A stretch of 64,000 bases of DNA from DAOUKH01 sp965207995. Lineage in GTDB: Bacteria > Chloroflexota > Dehalococcoidia > SHYB01. This document shows positions 38,771 through 47,349 of the stretch, one piece after another. Under the pieces are notes generated by a model that saw only the letters and a list, made by a program, of their open reading frames with translations, did not search any database and was not told the origin of the DNA. The DNA lies in assembly GCA_965207995.1 (NCBI GenBank), contig OZ242299.1, positions 2,418,001 to 2,482,000 on the forward strand, read 5' to 3'. The stretch's first letter is position 1; each line of letters opens with the position of its first letter. The translations under genes and the position numbers were made by a program.

Positions 38771-39937
38771 GTGGATTTCACCTTCACCCAAGAGCACACC
38801 GATTTCGCCCAAGAGGTCGAGGACTTCATCAAAGGCGAGCTTGCCCCCCAGATCCTGGCAGGCGAGAGCCCCTACGCCGAGGAAAACTTCGACGACGCCA
38901 TGGCCTTCCGCAGGAAGCTGGGCACGAAGAAGTGGATCGGCATCGGCTGGCCGGTCGAGTACGGCGGCCTCGGCGCGAGCCATACGATGCAGATGTTGTT
39001 CCACGACAAGATGGTCTACTACAACGCGCCCCTCGACCATCAGGCCTACCAGGTGGGACCCGCCATCATCGCCTTCGGCAGCGAGAGCCTGAAGAAGCGC
39101 TTCCTGAAGGCCACCGCCGAGCAGTCGATCGTCTGGGCGCAGGGCTTCTCCGAGCCCAACGCCGGTTCCGACCTCGCCAGCCTCGCCACGACCGCTGTGG
39201 CCGACGGCGACGACTACGTCATCAACGGGCAGAAGATTTGGACGACCTACGGGCACAAGGCCGACTGGATCCACATCCTCACCCGCACCGACCCTGACGC
39301 GCCCAAGCACAAGGGCATCTCGTACTTCATCATGGACATGCGGCAGCCGGGGATCACGATCCAGCCGCTGATCAACATGGCGGACGAGCATGACTTCAAC
39401 CAGGTCTTCTTCGACAACGTGCGGGTGCCCAAGGAGAACCTGATCGGCGACCTCAACCAGGGCTGGTACGTGGCGATGACCACGCTCAACAACGAGCGGT
39501 CGGGTATCCGCGACGTCGCCATGGCGCAGCGGGCCTTTGACTACATCGTCGACGCCATCCGCGAGGCCCCGGCGGTGCTCGGCTCGGTGCGGGATGACGA
39601 AATATTGATGCACCGGCTCGCCGACATGACTACGCGCCTACACGCGGCCAGGCTCCTCTCCTACCGGGTCTGCTGGATGCAAGAGAACGGCGAGGAGCCG
39701 ATCCGGGAGGCGTCGATGGCCAAGCTCTACGCCTCCGAGGTCGGCATGGAGGTCGGCCGTGTGGGGATGCAGATCCTCGGCCTCCACGGCCTCCTGCGCG
39801 ACGGCAGCCCGCATGCCATCAACCGCGGCCTCGTGGGGCACGAGTACATCAGCAACATCCCCTCGACGATCGCCGCCGGGAGCTCCGAGGTCAACCGGAA
39901 CATCATTGCCACAAAGGGTCTCGGCCTGCCCAGGTAG
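38771..39937 (+). CDS. Acyl-CoA dehydrogenase
   Basis: A 388-residue FAD enzyme from the GTG at 38771. WAQGFSEPNAGSDLASLATT, QKIWTTYGHKADWIHILTRT, DDVRVP-type FFDNVRVPKENLIGD and the C-terminal AAGSSEVNRNIIATKGLGLPR are diagnostic. Similar to those at 21588 and 45254, with a different C-terminal substrate region (ILGLHGLLRDGSPHA). Convergent with the UGSC operon partner. Likely oxidises an acyl-CoA in a catabolic route. Confidence 0.92.
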   Translation: MDFTFTQEHTDFAQEVEDFIKGELAPQILAGESPYAEENFDDAMAFRRKLGTKKWIGIGWPVEYGGLGASHTMQMLFHDKMVYYNAPLDHQAYQVGPAIIAFGSESLKKRFLKATAEQSIVWAQGFSEPNAGSDLASLATTAVADGDDYVINGQKIWTTYGHKADWIHILTRTDPDAPKHKGISYFIMDMRQPGITIQPLINMADEHDFNQVFFDNVRVPKENLIGDLNQGWYVAMTTLNNERSGIRDVAMAQRAFDYIVDAIREAPAVLGSVRDDEILMHRLADMTTRLHAARLLSYRVCWMQENGEEPIREASMAKLYASEVGMEVGRVGMQILGLHGLLRDGSPHAINRGLVGHEYISNIPSTIAAGSSEVNRNIIATKGLGLPR

Positions 39938-39949
39938 GGCGCCGAAGAG

Positions 39950-40993
39950 TCAGGGCAGGCGCACCGGCTTGGTGACGGCCTTGGTGGCGTAGAAGGACGG
40001 CATGATCGCGGCGTAGGCGGGCAGGCCGTCGCCGGCGACGACGATCACGAACTCGTCGGGCGTCTTCACCGGCTGGATGTGGCCGTCGGTAAGGTGGAAG
40101 GGCGGCAGCCCGTACTCCCGCCACAGCTCGTACTCCGGGACCTCGTCTGCCGGGAAGCGGGAGCGCTCGAAGAAGAGCTCCTTCAACTGCTGCTTGGTGA
40201 TGCCCTGGTCTTCGATCCGCCGGGCGATGTTCCAGGGGATCACGATGACGGGCTGCGAGTCCGCCTCCAGGTTGGGGTTGCCGCTGAGCGTCAGCGTCTG
40301 GCCAACAACCTCGGCGAAGCGCTGGGCTTTGTCGTAGAGGATCGCCGCGGTGGTGGACAGCAGAACGTTCACCGAAACGACCGTTACCGTGCTGGTGTCG
40401 CGGTCGAAGCCGCGCTCGACGTGCAGCGGCGTCCACGGTGTCCGCTCCTCGTCCTCGCCGAAGCAGAAGGTGTAACGCTCGGGCAGGCTGAGCACCGCCT
40501 TGGCTACCGGGCCCGGTTTCGCGCCGCCCAACGTCTGCATGATGAGGCGGAGCGAGCGTCCGATGGTCGCGTTGGCCTGCGTGCCGGGGCCGAAGCAGCC
40601 GATGCCGCAGTTGATGCCAACCCTGCCCCGCACCGGACCGTTGACGATCACCACCGGCGCCGAGGGGTTCGTGGTCGTTGCCACGCCGTTCATGTTGAAC
40701 GGCGGCTCCAGGACGGCCTCCACCATGGCAAGCACGATGGGGAAGTACTCCGGCTTGCAGCCCGCCATGACGGCGTTGATGGCGACCTTCTCGACGGTGG
40801 CTTCGCCGTTAAGGGGAGGCATCTCGCCGATGACGCGGCTTGGGTCGTCGCCGGTCTGGGCCAGCATGGCAAGGACGCGCTCTTCGGTCGGGGGGACGAC
40901 AGGGAGGCCGTCGCCCCAGCCCTTCTCCATGACCAGCCGATTGACCTCTTCAAGGCCGTCCGCCTCGAAGAAGCTACTCTGCAGCGGGGTCAT
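39950..40993 (-). CDS. Conserved partner of the UGSC selenoprotein, function unknown
   Basis: A 347-residue protein not recognised as a named enzyme. Visible features: EVNRLVMEKGWGDGLPVVPPTEERV at the N-terminus; NGEATVEKVAINAVMAGCKPEYFPIVLAMVEAV; and a cysteine-rich loop GRVGINCGIGCFGPGTQANATIG near residues 122-144 that could carry redox or metal function. Its ATG overlaps the stop of the UGSC gene by four bases, so the two are translationally coupled and probably form one complex or pathway. No signal peptide. Confidence 0.75.
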   Translation of the reverse strand: MTPLQSSFFEADGLEEVNRLVMEKGWGDGLPVVPPTEERVLAMLAQTGDDPSRVIGEMPPLNGEATVEKVAINAVMAGCKPEYFPIVLAMVEAVLEPPFNMNGVATTTNPSAPVVIVNGPVRGRVGINCGIGCFGPGTQANATIGRSLRLIMQTLGGAKPGPVAKAVLSLPERYTFCFGEDEERTPWTPLHVERGFDRDTSTVTVVSVNVLLSTTAAILYDKAQRFAEVVGQTLTLSGNPNLEADSQPVIVIPWNIARRIEDQGITKQQLKELFFERSRFPADEVPEYELWREYGLPPFHLTDGHIQPVKTPDEFVIVVAGDGLPAYAAIMPSFYATKAVTKPVRLP

Positions 40994-41538
40994 GGGACGA
41001 TCGTCTGTCCCTTGGAGCGGCCGGTGAGCTTGTCGGCGACGGTGTCGGCGACGGCGTCGATGGTCTCGCGAAGCTCCTCGGCGGAGACGAACTCGAACGT
41101 GCCGTTGAAGACCATGCGGGGCAGGTCGGCCACGCCTTTGACGCCGGCCAGGTGCTCGGCCTCATCTTGGAAGTACTCGGCCAAGAGTACGACGCCCGGC
41201 ATGCCTTCCTTGTTGAGCGTGATGATGTCCTGCGTCGCCGACGCGGTGCAGGAGCCTCAGCCGCCGTAGGCGCCGATCGCGGCGTCGTACTCCGCGGCGA
41301 GGGGGGCCAGCTTCGCCTTGGGCTCCGGCCTGCCCGCGTCGACCTCCATGAAGGTCAGGCCGGCAATCTCGTAGCGGGTGGTGAGCACGTCGCGCAGGGC
41401 GTCGGCAAGCTCGGGGCAGCGAGCCCGCTTGTTGCTGAGGAAGAGCAGCTTCTTGCCGCCCAGCGAGTCGAGGCTGCGCTCGGCGGCGTTGGCGGCGCCG
41501 TTCACTTCAGGGGCAGGGTTGTAGAACCGGATCGTCAT
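40990..41538 (-). CDS. UGSC-family selenoprotein with in-frame UGA (Sec94)
   Basis: Reading from the ATG at 41538 (GGAAGGGTGG upstream) the frame meets TGA at 41259-41257 and continues unchanged for 88 codons to the stop at 40990. The junction reads IGAYGG-U-GSCTASATQD, so the TGA falls exactly at the U of the U-G-S-C motif that names this selenoprotein family. With read-through the protein has 182 residues with Sec94 and Cys97. A hairpin starts four bases past the UGA. The thioredoxin-like spacing U-X-X-C suggests a redox role, otherwise unknown. Needs selABCD, not seen in this window. Confidence 0.88.
41228..41253 (-). promoter_or_regulatory. Candidate bacterial SECIS hairpin
   Basis: Minus strand: TCCTGC (41253-41248) pairs perfectly with GCAGGA (41233-41228) around a 14-base loop, starting four bases after the UGA. 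Bacterial SECIS elements lie at this position inside the coding region. Confidence 0.5.
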
Positions 41539-41558
41539 TTCCACCCTTCCGCTGACCG

Positions 41559-41630
41559 ATGGTAGCAATCTCAAAAGAGGGGGTCAAACGGCCACATCTG
41601 ATTGACCCCTACATCGGCGTCTGATAGTTT
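41559..41630. promoter_or_regulatory. Divergent promoters sharing an inverted repeat
   Basis: Minus strand: TTGACC (41587-41582), 17 bases, TACCAT (41564-41559) preceded by TGC, for the UGSC gene. Plus strand: TTGACC (41602-41607), 17 bases, TAGTTT (41625-41630), for the amidohydrolase. The two -35 boxes sit in GGGGTCAA-N14-TTGACCCC (41580-41609), an 8-bp inverted repeat. Confidence 0.55.
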
Positions 41631-41701
41631 TGCGGTAGGAAATCCGGCGCGGCCGGACGAACGTAGGACGAGGCAGGAACAGGTGTAGCAGGAGGTCTGT
41701 C

Positions 41702-43141
41702 ATGGCGACGAACGGTGCGGCGGCAGGCAAAGGCCCGATGACGAAGCGGTTCCCGGTTTTCGACTGCGACGCCCACATCAACGACCCCCTCGAAATCTGG
41801 TCGGAGTACGTCGATCCCAAGCACCGCGACTTGGTGAAGCAGAGCTACTGGCGGGACGACCGGCAGACCATTATCAACGGCCGCGCGCGGTCGACCGGGG
41901 GCGGCGCCAACGGAGAGTTCCCGCGGTACAACGTCATCACGATTTCCGGTCCGGGCATGGACCGGGAGACGAAGCGGCTGCTCCAGTACGAGAATCTCAC
42001 CCCGGAGAAGCGCGACTACCTCGACCACAAGGGCGCCTACGATCCCCACGAGCGGATCAAGGACCTCGACCTGATGGGGATCGACCAGGTGATGGTGATC
42101 CCCACGGGCATGGTGGGCGGCTTCGCCTACATCGACAACATCGACGGCGCCCACGCCCTCGCCCGGGGCTACAACGACTGGGCGCACGATTTCTGCTCCG
42201 CCAACCCCGACCGGCTGCACGCCGCGGGATGGCTGCCGCTGCAGAACTCGACCTACAGCATCGACGAGCTCTACCGCATCGCGGGGAGGGGGACCCGCAT
42301 GGCGCTCGTCCGCCCCATCGACGCCCGCGGCAACTACCCCACCAGGATCAACGCCTACGGCCCCGTGGGCGGCTGGGACGCACTCTTCCGGACGTTCGAA
42401 GAGACCGGCACAGTCCTTGGGATGCACACCTTCCCCTCCACGATTCATCCCCTCGACCTCGACATGACGCGCATGGTGTCGCCGGGCCAGCTCATCGACA
42501 GCAGCGCCCACGGGATCTATATGGCGCAGGGCCTCAACTCGCAGACGCTCAGCTTCATCTACGAGGCCGCCGTCTGGCTTTCGGTGACCCTGATGTCGGG
42601 ATTCCTCGACCGCTACTCGAAGCTCACGATGGCGATCCTCGAGTCGAACGCCTCCTGGCTCATCGGCGTGCTGGAGCGGCTCGACCGCCACTTCGACCTC
42701 TACGCCAACGAGCGCAGGGTTCCCGCGAAGCGCCGGCCCAGCGAGGCGTTCTTCGACCAGTGCTACATCTCGTTCGAGTCGGACGAGATGGAGGTCTTCC
42801 GCCAGGCCGACGTTTACCGCGACGTGGGCGTGTGGGCCTCGGACGTCTATCACCACGACGGCACGGACGTCTGGGAGGCGATCGAGGCGATGGAACGGGC
42901 CGAGGTCCCCGAGGAGACGCAGGCCGCCCTCCTCGGAGGGAACGCGCGCCGCATGTACGGCATCGAGCCCAAGACCTTCGTCAGCGAGCAGGCAGCGGAC
43001 CCCGCACGGCCCGACTGGTTCCCGTCGCGCGAGCAGGTCGCCGAGTTCGCCCGCGAGCAGTCGGAGCCGGGCAGGGCCGAGATGCTTCGCGCCCAGGCGG
43101 AGGCGGCGGGTCCCCAAGGCGGCGCCCTGCGGCAAAAGTAG
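41702..43141 (+). CDS. Amidohydrolase-2 family protein
   Basis: A 479-residue TIM-barrel metallohydrolase or decarboxylase. FDCDAHINDPLEIW gives the D-X-H metal site; MGIDQVMVIPTGM, LGMHTFPSTIHP (barrel His near residue 242) and WASDVYHHDG (late Asp near 380) follow, and GGNARRMYGI is the family ending. A charged C-terminal extension of about 60 residues is unusual. AGGAGG precedes the ATG. It is first in an operon with the next amidohydrolase and divergent from the UGSC pair. Confidence 0.87.
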   Translation: MATNGAAAGKGPMTKRFPVFDCDAHINDPLEIWSEYVDPKHRDLVKQSYWRDDRQTIINGRARSTGGGANGEFPRYNVITISGPGMDRETKRLLQYENLTPEKRDYLDHKGAYDPHERIKDLDLMGIDQVMVIPTGMVGGFAYIDNIDGAHALARGYNDWAHDFCSANPDRLHAAGWLPLQNSTYSIDELYRIAGRGTRMALVRPIDARGNYPTRINAYGPVGGWDALFRTFEETGTVLGMHTFPSTIHPLDLDMTRMVSPGQLIDSSAHGIYMAQGLNSQTLSFIYEAAVWLSVTLMSGFLDRYSKLTMAILESNASWLIGVLERLDRHFDLYANERRVPAKRRPSEAFFDQCYISFESDEMEVFRQADVYRDVGVWASDVYHHDGTDVWEAIEAMERAEVPEETQAALLGGNARRMYGIEPKTFVSEQAADPARPDWFPSREQVAEFAREQSEPGRAEMLRAQAEAAGPQGGALRQK

Positions 43142-43177
43142 GGGCCCTCGACTCAGAGTCCGATCAAGGAGGGCGTC

Positions 43178-44377
43178 ATGGAACGCGAGAAGCCGTGCCC
43201 CGTCTTCGACGCCGATAGTCACGTCTACGAGCCGACGGAGATATGGACGGAGTTCCTTGACGCGGAGTACCGCGTCCCGGCCCGCTCCTCCTTCCTGCGC
43301 GAGGTCGACCACAACGGGATTGAGGTCATCCTCGTCAACGGCGTGCCGGTCGCCCCGCTCAATGGGATGAGCCGGATCAACCGCCGGGCGGTCTACCGTC
43401 CCGGCATGACGCCGCAGGAGATCGGCTCTCTGGACCCGACGAAGCCCCATCCCGCGACCGAGGGCGCCGCCGACGCCACGGCCCGGCTCGCCGACATGGA
43501 CGCGATGGGGATCGACCAGGCGCTGCTGCTGCCCACGCTGTTCTCGGAATACCTGCCGGTGGTCGAGAACGCCGACGTCGCCTTCGCCCTGGCGCGCGCG
43601 TACAACGATTGGATCTGGGACTTCGCCCAGAAAGACCCGGCGCGGCTGATTCCGGCCGCCGTCCTGCCGATGCAGCATCCGGCGTTCGCCCTGCGAGAAG
43701 GACAACGAGTGGCGCAGAAGGGTTTCCGGGCCGTGGCCATCCGGCCCTCGTTCTACCGCACCCGTATGCCCAACGCGCCGGAGTACCAGCCGGTCTGGAT
43801 GTTCCTCAACGCCTCCGGTGTGGCGGCGTGCATGGTCCCCTCGGGCGGGGGCACCAACCCGGAATGGACCTCGGAAGGTCCCTTCATTGAAAGGGTGGCG
43901 TCCGAGCTCTACCTTGGCCATCCGCTCGCCGACTCCGCCGCGCCCTGGATGGACAGCGGCATCTTCCTCAGCGCGCTGTGCTTCAGCGGCCACATGCAGG
44001 ACTATCCCAACCTGAAGCTGGGGTACCTGCACTCCGGCTCTTACTGGGCGCCCTTAGTCTTGGAGAAGTCGGAGACGTACCTGTGGCTCCAGCCGCAACG
44101 GCTGCGGCCGGTCAGCCTCGAGCCTGGGGAGGTCTTCTACAACCGTCCCTCGCTCGTCGGCTTCGACACGTGGGAGTCCTGCGTGCACCGGATGCCCGAT
44201 CTCTATGAGAACGTGGGCGCCTGGGGTTCGCGGTACCCGCGGCACGACGCCAGCGACGCCTACGAGGCCATCGACCGGCTGCAGAAGGGCGGCCTCTCCG
44301 GCGACCAGATCGCCGGGCTCATGGGCGGGAACGCGGCGCGCTTCTTCGGCGTCGAGGTTGCCGCCGCCGCGGCTTAG
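43178..44377 (+). CDS. Amidohydrolase-2 family protein
   Basis: A 399-residue relative of the preceding gene. FDADSHVYEPTEIW is the metal motif, MGIDQALLLPTLFSEYLP the next strand, LCFSGHMQDYPNLKLGYLHSG carries barrel histidines, and GSRYPRHDASDAYE with GGNAARFFGV ends it. The usual Ser/Thr-Asp before the late loop reads WGSRYPRHD. AAGGAGG precedes the ATG. The two adjacent paralogues may form a hetero-oligomer or act in series on aromatic acids; this is inference. Confidence 0.87.
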   Translation: MEREKPCPVFDADSHVYEPTEIWTEFLDAEYRVPARSSFLREVDHNGIEVILVNGVPVAPLNGMSRINRRAVYRPGMTPQEIGSLDPTKPHPATEGAADATARLADMDAMGIDQALLLPTLFSEYLPVVENADVAFALARAYNDWIWDFAQKDPARLIPAAVLPMQHPAFALREGQRVAQKGFRAVAIRPSFYRTRMPNAPEYQPVWMFLNASGVAACMVPSGGGTNPEWTSEGPFIERVASELYLGHPLADSAAPWMDSGIFLSALCFSGHMQDYPNLKLGYLHSGSYWAPLVLEKSETYLWLQPQRLRPVSLEPGEVFYNRPSLVGFDTWESCVHRMPDLYENVGAWGSRYPRHDASDAYEAIDRLQKGGLSGDQIAGLMGGNAARFFGVEVAAAAA

Positions 44378-45132
44378 TAGACGATCCTCATCCTGCCAGT
44401 GCAGCCAGGTTCTGGAAGCGAGCGAGCGCCCACGTGGATCCGCCGAGCGGTCCATAGGCATGCCAACGCGTCGTAGAGGTCGTCTTTCGCGGCGCGACTG
44501 GCCATACGTTTCCGCGACTCTTTCTCGAAGGGCTCGAAGCGCCTTCCAAGACTGTGGCTGAGCAGCGTACGGCGTTCGTCACGACCCGCAGAGGTCTTCT
44601 TGCTGTACTTCATCGGTGCGAACGAACGCAAGTCGTTTGCCTGTAGCGCATTCATCGCAGCAAAAGAGACTTCGGGGTGAACCTCGTAAATGCGGCCCCG
44701 TTCACTGACATGGCCCGCGAGATACCAGTCCAACTCTGAAATCTTAGGGACGAGACCCCAAGCCTGTTGAGTTAGCCCCTTGCCGGTCAGTTTCTCGTTT
44801 TGGTCGCTGGCACACTTGTGGGCAGCCTGACGGTCTTCGAGCTGCTTCGGCGTCATCTGGCGGTAAAGGTCGATCACGCCTGCGGCCGGGGCAGAGAAGA
44901 TGCTCGAATGTCGGAGAGGTCTCAATGCTGCCCGAGCAGCAGCGTCGCAGGCGCGCCCGGTGCCGTCGCACAGGCCGATGGGCATGTCGACGGCCACAAC
45001 ATCAAGTTCACGGTGTGTCATCACCTCGTCGAAGGTTGTCCCAACGCGGCAGTCTAGCTTCCCCGAATCCGTGTCCTCGTAGACGGCGATCCAGCCGCCC
45101 TTGCAGCCGTCGACGCCGGCGATCCAGGCCAT
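44374..45132 (-). CDS. DUF429 protein
   Basis: A 252-residue protein starting MAWIAGVDGCKGGWIAVYED. The GVDGCKGGW motif, DVVAVDMPIGL, the C-rich CDAAARAAL and KDDLYDALACLWTARR are DUF429 hallmarks; the fold is RNase-H-like and may be a predicted nuclease. GAGGAGG precedes the ATG at 45132. The stop overlaps the convergent amidohydrolase stop by four bases. No partner suggests a function. Confidence 0.82.
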   Translation of the reverse strand: MAWIAGVDGCKGGWIAVYEDTDSGKLDCRVGTTFDEVMTHRELDVVAVDMPIGLCDGTGRACDAAARAALRPLRHSSIFSAPAAGVIDLYRQMTPKQLEDRQAAHKCASDQNEKLTGKGLTQQAWGLVPKISELDWYLAGHVSERGRIYEVHPEVSFAAMNALQANDLRSFAPMKYSKKTSAGRDERRTLLSHSLGRRFEPFEKESRKRMASRAAKDDLYDALACLWTARRIHVGARSLPEPGCTGRMRIVY

Positions 45133-45154
45133 GTGGGGCCTCCTCTTGGTTCGA

Positions 45155-45183
45155 TTGCTCGGAAATCGGGGCCAGCCTATACT
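45155..45183 (+). promoter_or_regulatory. Promoter of the 45254 acyl-CoA dehydrogenase
   Basis: TTGCTC (45155-45160), 17 bases, TATACT (45178-45183). Confidence 0.45.
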
Positions 45184-45253
45184 GTCGGCGCCGCGACAGA
45201 CAAGAAAACAGCGCCGGCGCGCTCGCCGCGCCTGGCCTTCGAGGGCAGACCCC

Positions 45254-46429
45254 GTGGACTTTGGCTGGACCGAGGAAGACGAAGCGTTTCGCAGCGAGGT
45301 GATCGAGTTCATCCGCCAGGAACTGCCCCCCGACTGGGGGCAGCAGGCGGAGGCCGAGGGCGGCCGCGACGATTTCGAGAAGGAGTTCGCCCGCAAGCTG
45401 GGGTCGAAGGGGTGGCTGACGCCGTCGTGGCCGGTGGAGTACGGGGGCAAGGGCTGGAGCATCATCCAGCAGATGATCTTCAACGAGGAGCTGGCGAAGC
45501 ATAAGGCGCCGCTCTCGATGGTCAACGCGGGGGTGAACCTCGCCGGGCCGTCGATCATGGTGCACGGCACCGAGGAGCAGAAGCAGCGCTACCTGCCCGG
45601 CATCGCCAGCGGCGAGGTGATCTGGTGCCAGCTCTTCAGCGAGCCGAACGCGGGGTCGGACCTGCCCTCGCTGCAGACGAAGGCCGAGCCCAAGGGCGAC
45701 TACTACCTCCTCAACGGCCAGAAGACGTGGACGACGCAGGGGCACCATGCGCAGTTCGGCATCCTGCTGGCGCGCACCGACCAGGACGCGCCGAAGCACA
45801 AGGGGATCAGCTACTTCCTGCTCGACCTGTCGCTGCCCGGGGTGAGCCGCCGGCCCATCATCAACATGGCCGACGTGCACCACTTCAACGAGTTCTTCTT
45901 CGACAACGTCGAGCTGCCCCGCGACACGCTTATCGGCGAGGAGAACCGGGGCTGGTACGTGGGCGCGACGACGCTGAACTTCGAGCGGTCGGGCCTGCGG
46001 GCGTCGGTGCCCGCGCTCCAACTCATGGAGGAACTGCTCGCGTTCGCCCGGGAGGGTGTCGACGGCTACAGACCCTTCGAGCAGAATCCCGGCCTGCGGC
46101 ACAAGGTCGCCGACATGACGATCCAGTTGCACATCGGGCGGCTGCTGGCCTACCGGACGGGATGGCTCCAGGCGTCGGGCCAGGTGCCGTCGTACGAGTC
46201 GTCTATGGGGCGGATCTTCGGGGCGGAGACGACGCAGCGGCTCACGCAGCTTGGGATGGAGCTTCTGGGTCTATGGAGCCAGCCGACGCACGAGAGCGCG
46301 CTGAACGTGCTGCGGGGCAAGGTGCAGAAGCTCTACCGGGGCCAGCGGGCGATCACGATCGGCGCGGGGACATCGGAGATCCAGCGCAACACGATCGCGA
46401 TGCGGGGCCTGGGACTGCCCCGAGGCTAG
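45254..46429 (+). CDS. Acyl-CoA dehydrogenase
   Basis: A 391-residue FAD enzyme from the GTG at 45254, chosen because MDFGWTEEDEAFRSEVIEFI is the family start. WCQLFSEPNAGSDLPSLQT, QKTWTTQGHHAQFGILLART, FFDNVELPRDTLIGEENRGWYVG and GAGTSEIQRNTIAMRGLGLPRG are diagnostic. Closely similar to the protein at 21588 along its whole length, so probably a paralogue. No clear Shine-Dalgarno. The rhomboid gene follows by 24 bases. Confidence 0.92.
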   Translation: MDFGWTEEDEAFRSEVIEFIRQELPPDWGQQAEAEGGRDDFEKEFARKLGSKGWLTPSWPVEYGGKGWSIIQQMIFNEELAKHKAPLSMVNAGVNLAGPSIMVHGTEEQKQRYLPGIASGEVIWCQLFSEPNAGSDLPSLQTKAEPKGDYYLLNGQKTWTTQGHHAQFGILLARTDQDAPKHKGISYFLLDLSLPGVSRRPIINMADVHHFNEFFFDNVELPRDTLIGEENRGWYVGATTLNFERSGLRASVPALQLMEELLAFAREGVDGYRPFEQNPGLRHKVADMTIQLHIGRLLAYRTGWLQASGQVPSYESSMGRIFGAETTQRLTQLGMELLGLWSQPTHESALNVLRGKVQKLYRGQRAITIGAGTSEIQRNTIAMRGLGLPRG

Positions 46430-46453
46430 CGCCGCGGGGCCGGGTCCAGCGGC

Positions 46454-47203
46454 ATGTTCCCGATAGCGGACCAGAGCGCGCGAGGCAACCCCCGGCCCTA
46501 CGTCAACATCGCGCTGATCGCCATCTCGGCGGTCGTCTTCTTCTTCGAGCTCGGCCTTAACAATATCGAGGAGGCCCAGTTCTTCCGCCGCTGGGGCGTC
46601 ATCCCCCTCGAGCTCACCGGCTCGACCTACAACCAGACCGGCCTGCGGGTGCTGGGCGGGGGCGTCGTCGACGTGGAGACGCCGGTGTCGAACTACGTGA
46701 CGCTGCTGACGTCAATGTTCGTGCACGGCGGCGTGCTGCACTTCGCGGGGAACATGATCTTCCTATGGGTGTTCGGGGACAACGTCGAGGCGCGGCTGGG
46801 CCACCTCCGGTACCTGGTCTTTTACCTGGCGACGGGAGTCGCCGCAAGCTGGGCGCAGATCGCGACGGACATGGAGTCCATTACGCCGACGGTGGGGGCC
46901 AGCGGGGCGATCGCCGGGGTCATGGGCGCCTACCTGCTGCTCTACCCGTACAACCGCATCCGGACGATCGTGGTGTTCTTCTTCCTCTTCCCCGTGGTCC
47001 TGCGGGCGGTGTACCTGATCGGCTTCTGGATTGTGCTCCAGTTCTTCAACGGCTTCCTGGCGCTGGACCCGTCGGTGACGTCGGGCGTGGCGTACTGGGC
47101 GCACATCGGGGGGTTCGTCGCCGGGGCGGCGATCATCGCCCTGCTGAAGGTGTTCGTGTGGCGGGAGCGGCTCTGGCCGCGCCGCACGTGGTACGTGGGC
47201 TAG
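46454..47203 (+). CDS. Rhomboid-family intramembrane serine protease
   Basis: A 249-residue membrane protein with about six to seven helices. The catalytic dyad is Ser150 in VGASGAIAGVMG and His217 in AHIGGFVAGA; the HXXXN helix (HFAGNMIFLWVFGDNVE) and the L1-loop region precede them. It cleaves single-pass membrane proteins; the target is unknown. Not obviously linked to its neighbours, although it is 24 bases downstream of the acyl-CoA dehydrogenase. Confidence 0.92.
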   Translation: MFPIADQSARGNPRPYVNIALIAISAVVFFFELGLNNIEEAQFFRRWGVIPLELTGSTYNQTGLRVLGGGVVDVETPVSNYVTLLTSMFVHGGVLHFAGNMIFLWVFGDNVEARLGHLRYLVFYLATGVAASWAQIATDMESITPTVGASGAIAGVMGAYLLLYPYNRIRTIVVFFFLFPVVLRAVYLIGFWIVLQFFNGFLALDPSVTSGVAYWAHIGGFVAGAAIIALLKVFVWRERLWPRRTWYVG

Positions 47204-47256
47204 GCCGGCCCGGATGTCGTTGACATAAGCGGGTAGTGCGCCAGAAGGCGTCGGCG

Positions 47257-47285
47257 TTGACACTCTGGGCCCATTCCTATAGACT
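47257..47285 (+). promoter_or_regulatory. Promoter of the ribosomal superoperon
   Basis: TTGACA (47257-47262), 17 bases, TAGACT (47280-47285), 65 bases before rpsL. The only strong promoter seen for the 16.6-kb gene run that follows. Confidence 0.5.
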
Positions 47286-47349
47286 GCATGATTGGCCGAG
47301 GGCGCGCGCCTTCGGAAGTGGCTATAGCGCAACAAGGTGTTCGGGACCC

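Noticed and set aside
41257..41259. Reading the UGSC gene as two genes or as a nonsense pseudogene
   Set aside because: The frame is unchanged on both sides, the second half has no start with a Shine-Dalgarno sequence at the junction, and the TGA falls exactly at the family's selenocysteine position.
41609..44032. A minus-strand open frame of about 800 codons opposite the two amidohydrolases
   Set aside because: It mirrors the codon structure of two clearly homologous genes on the plus strand, has low-complexity composition and no recognisable domain; GC-rich third positions keep the antisense frame open.
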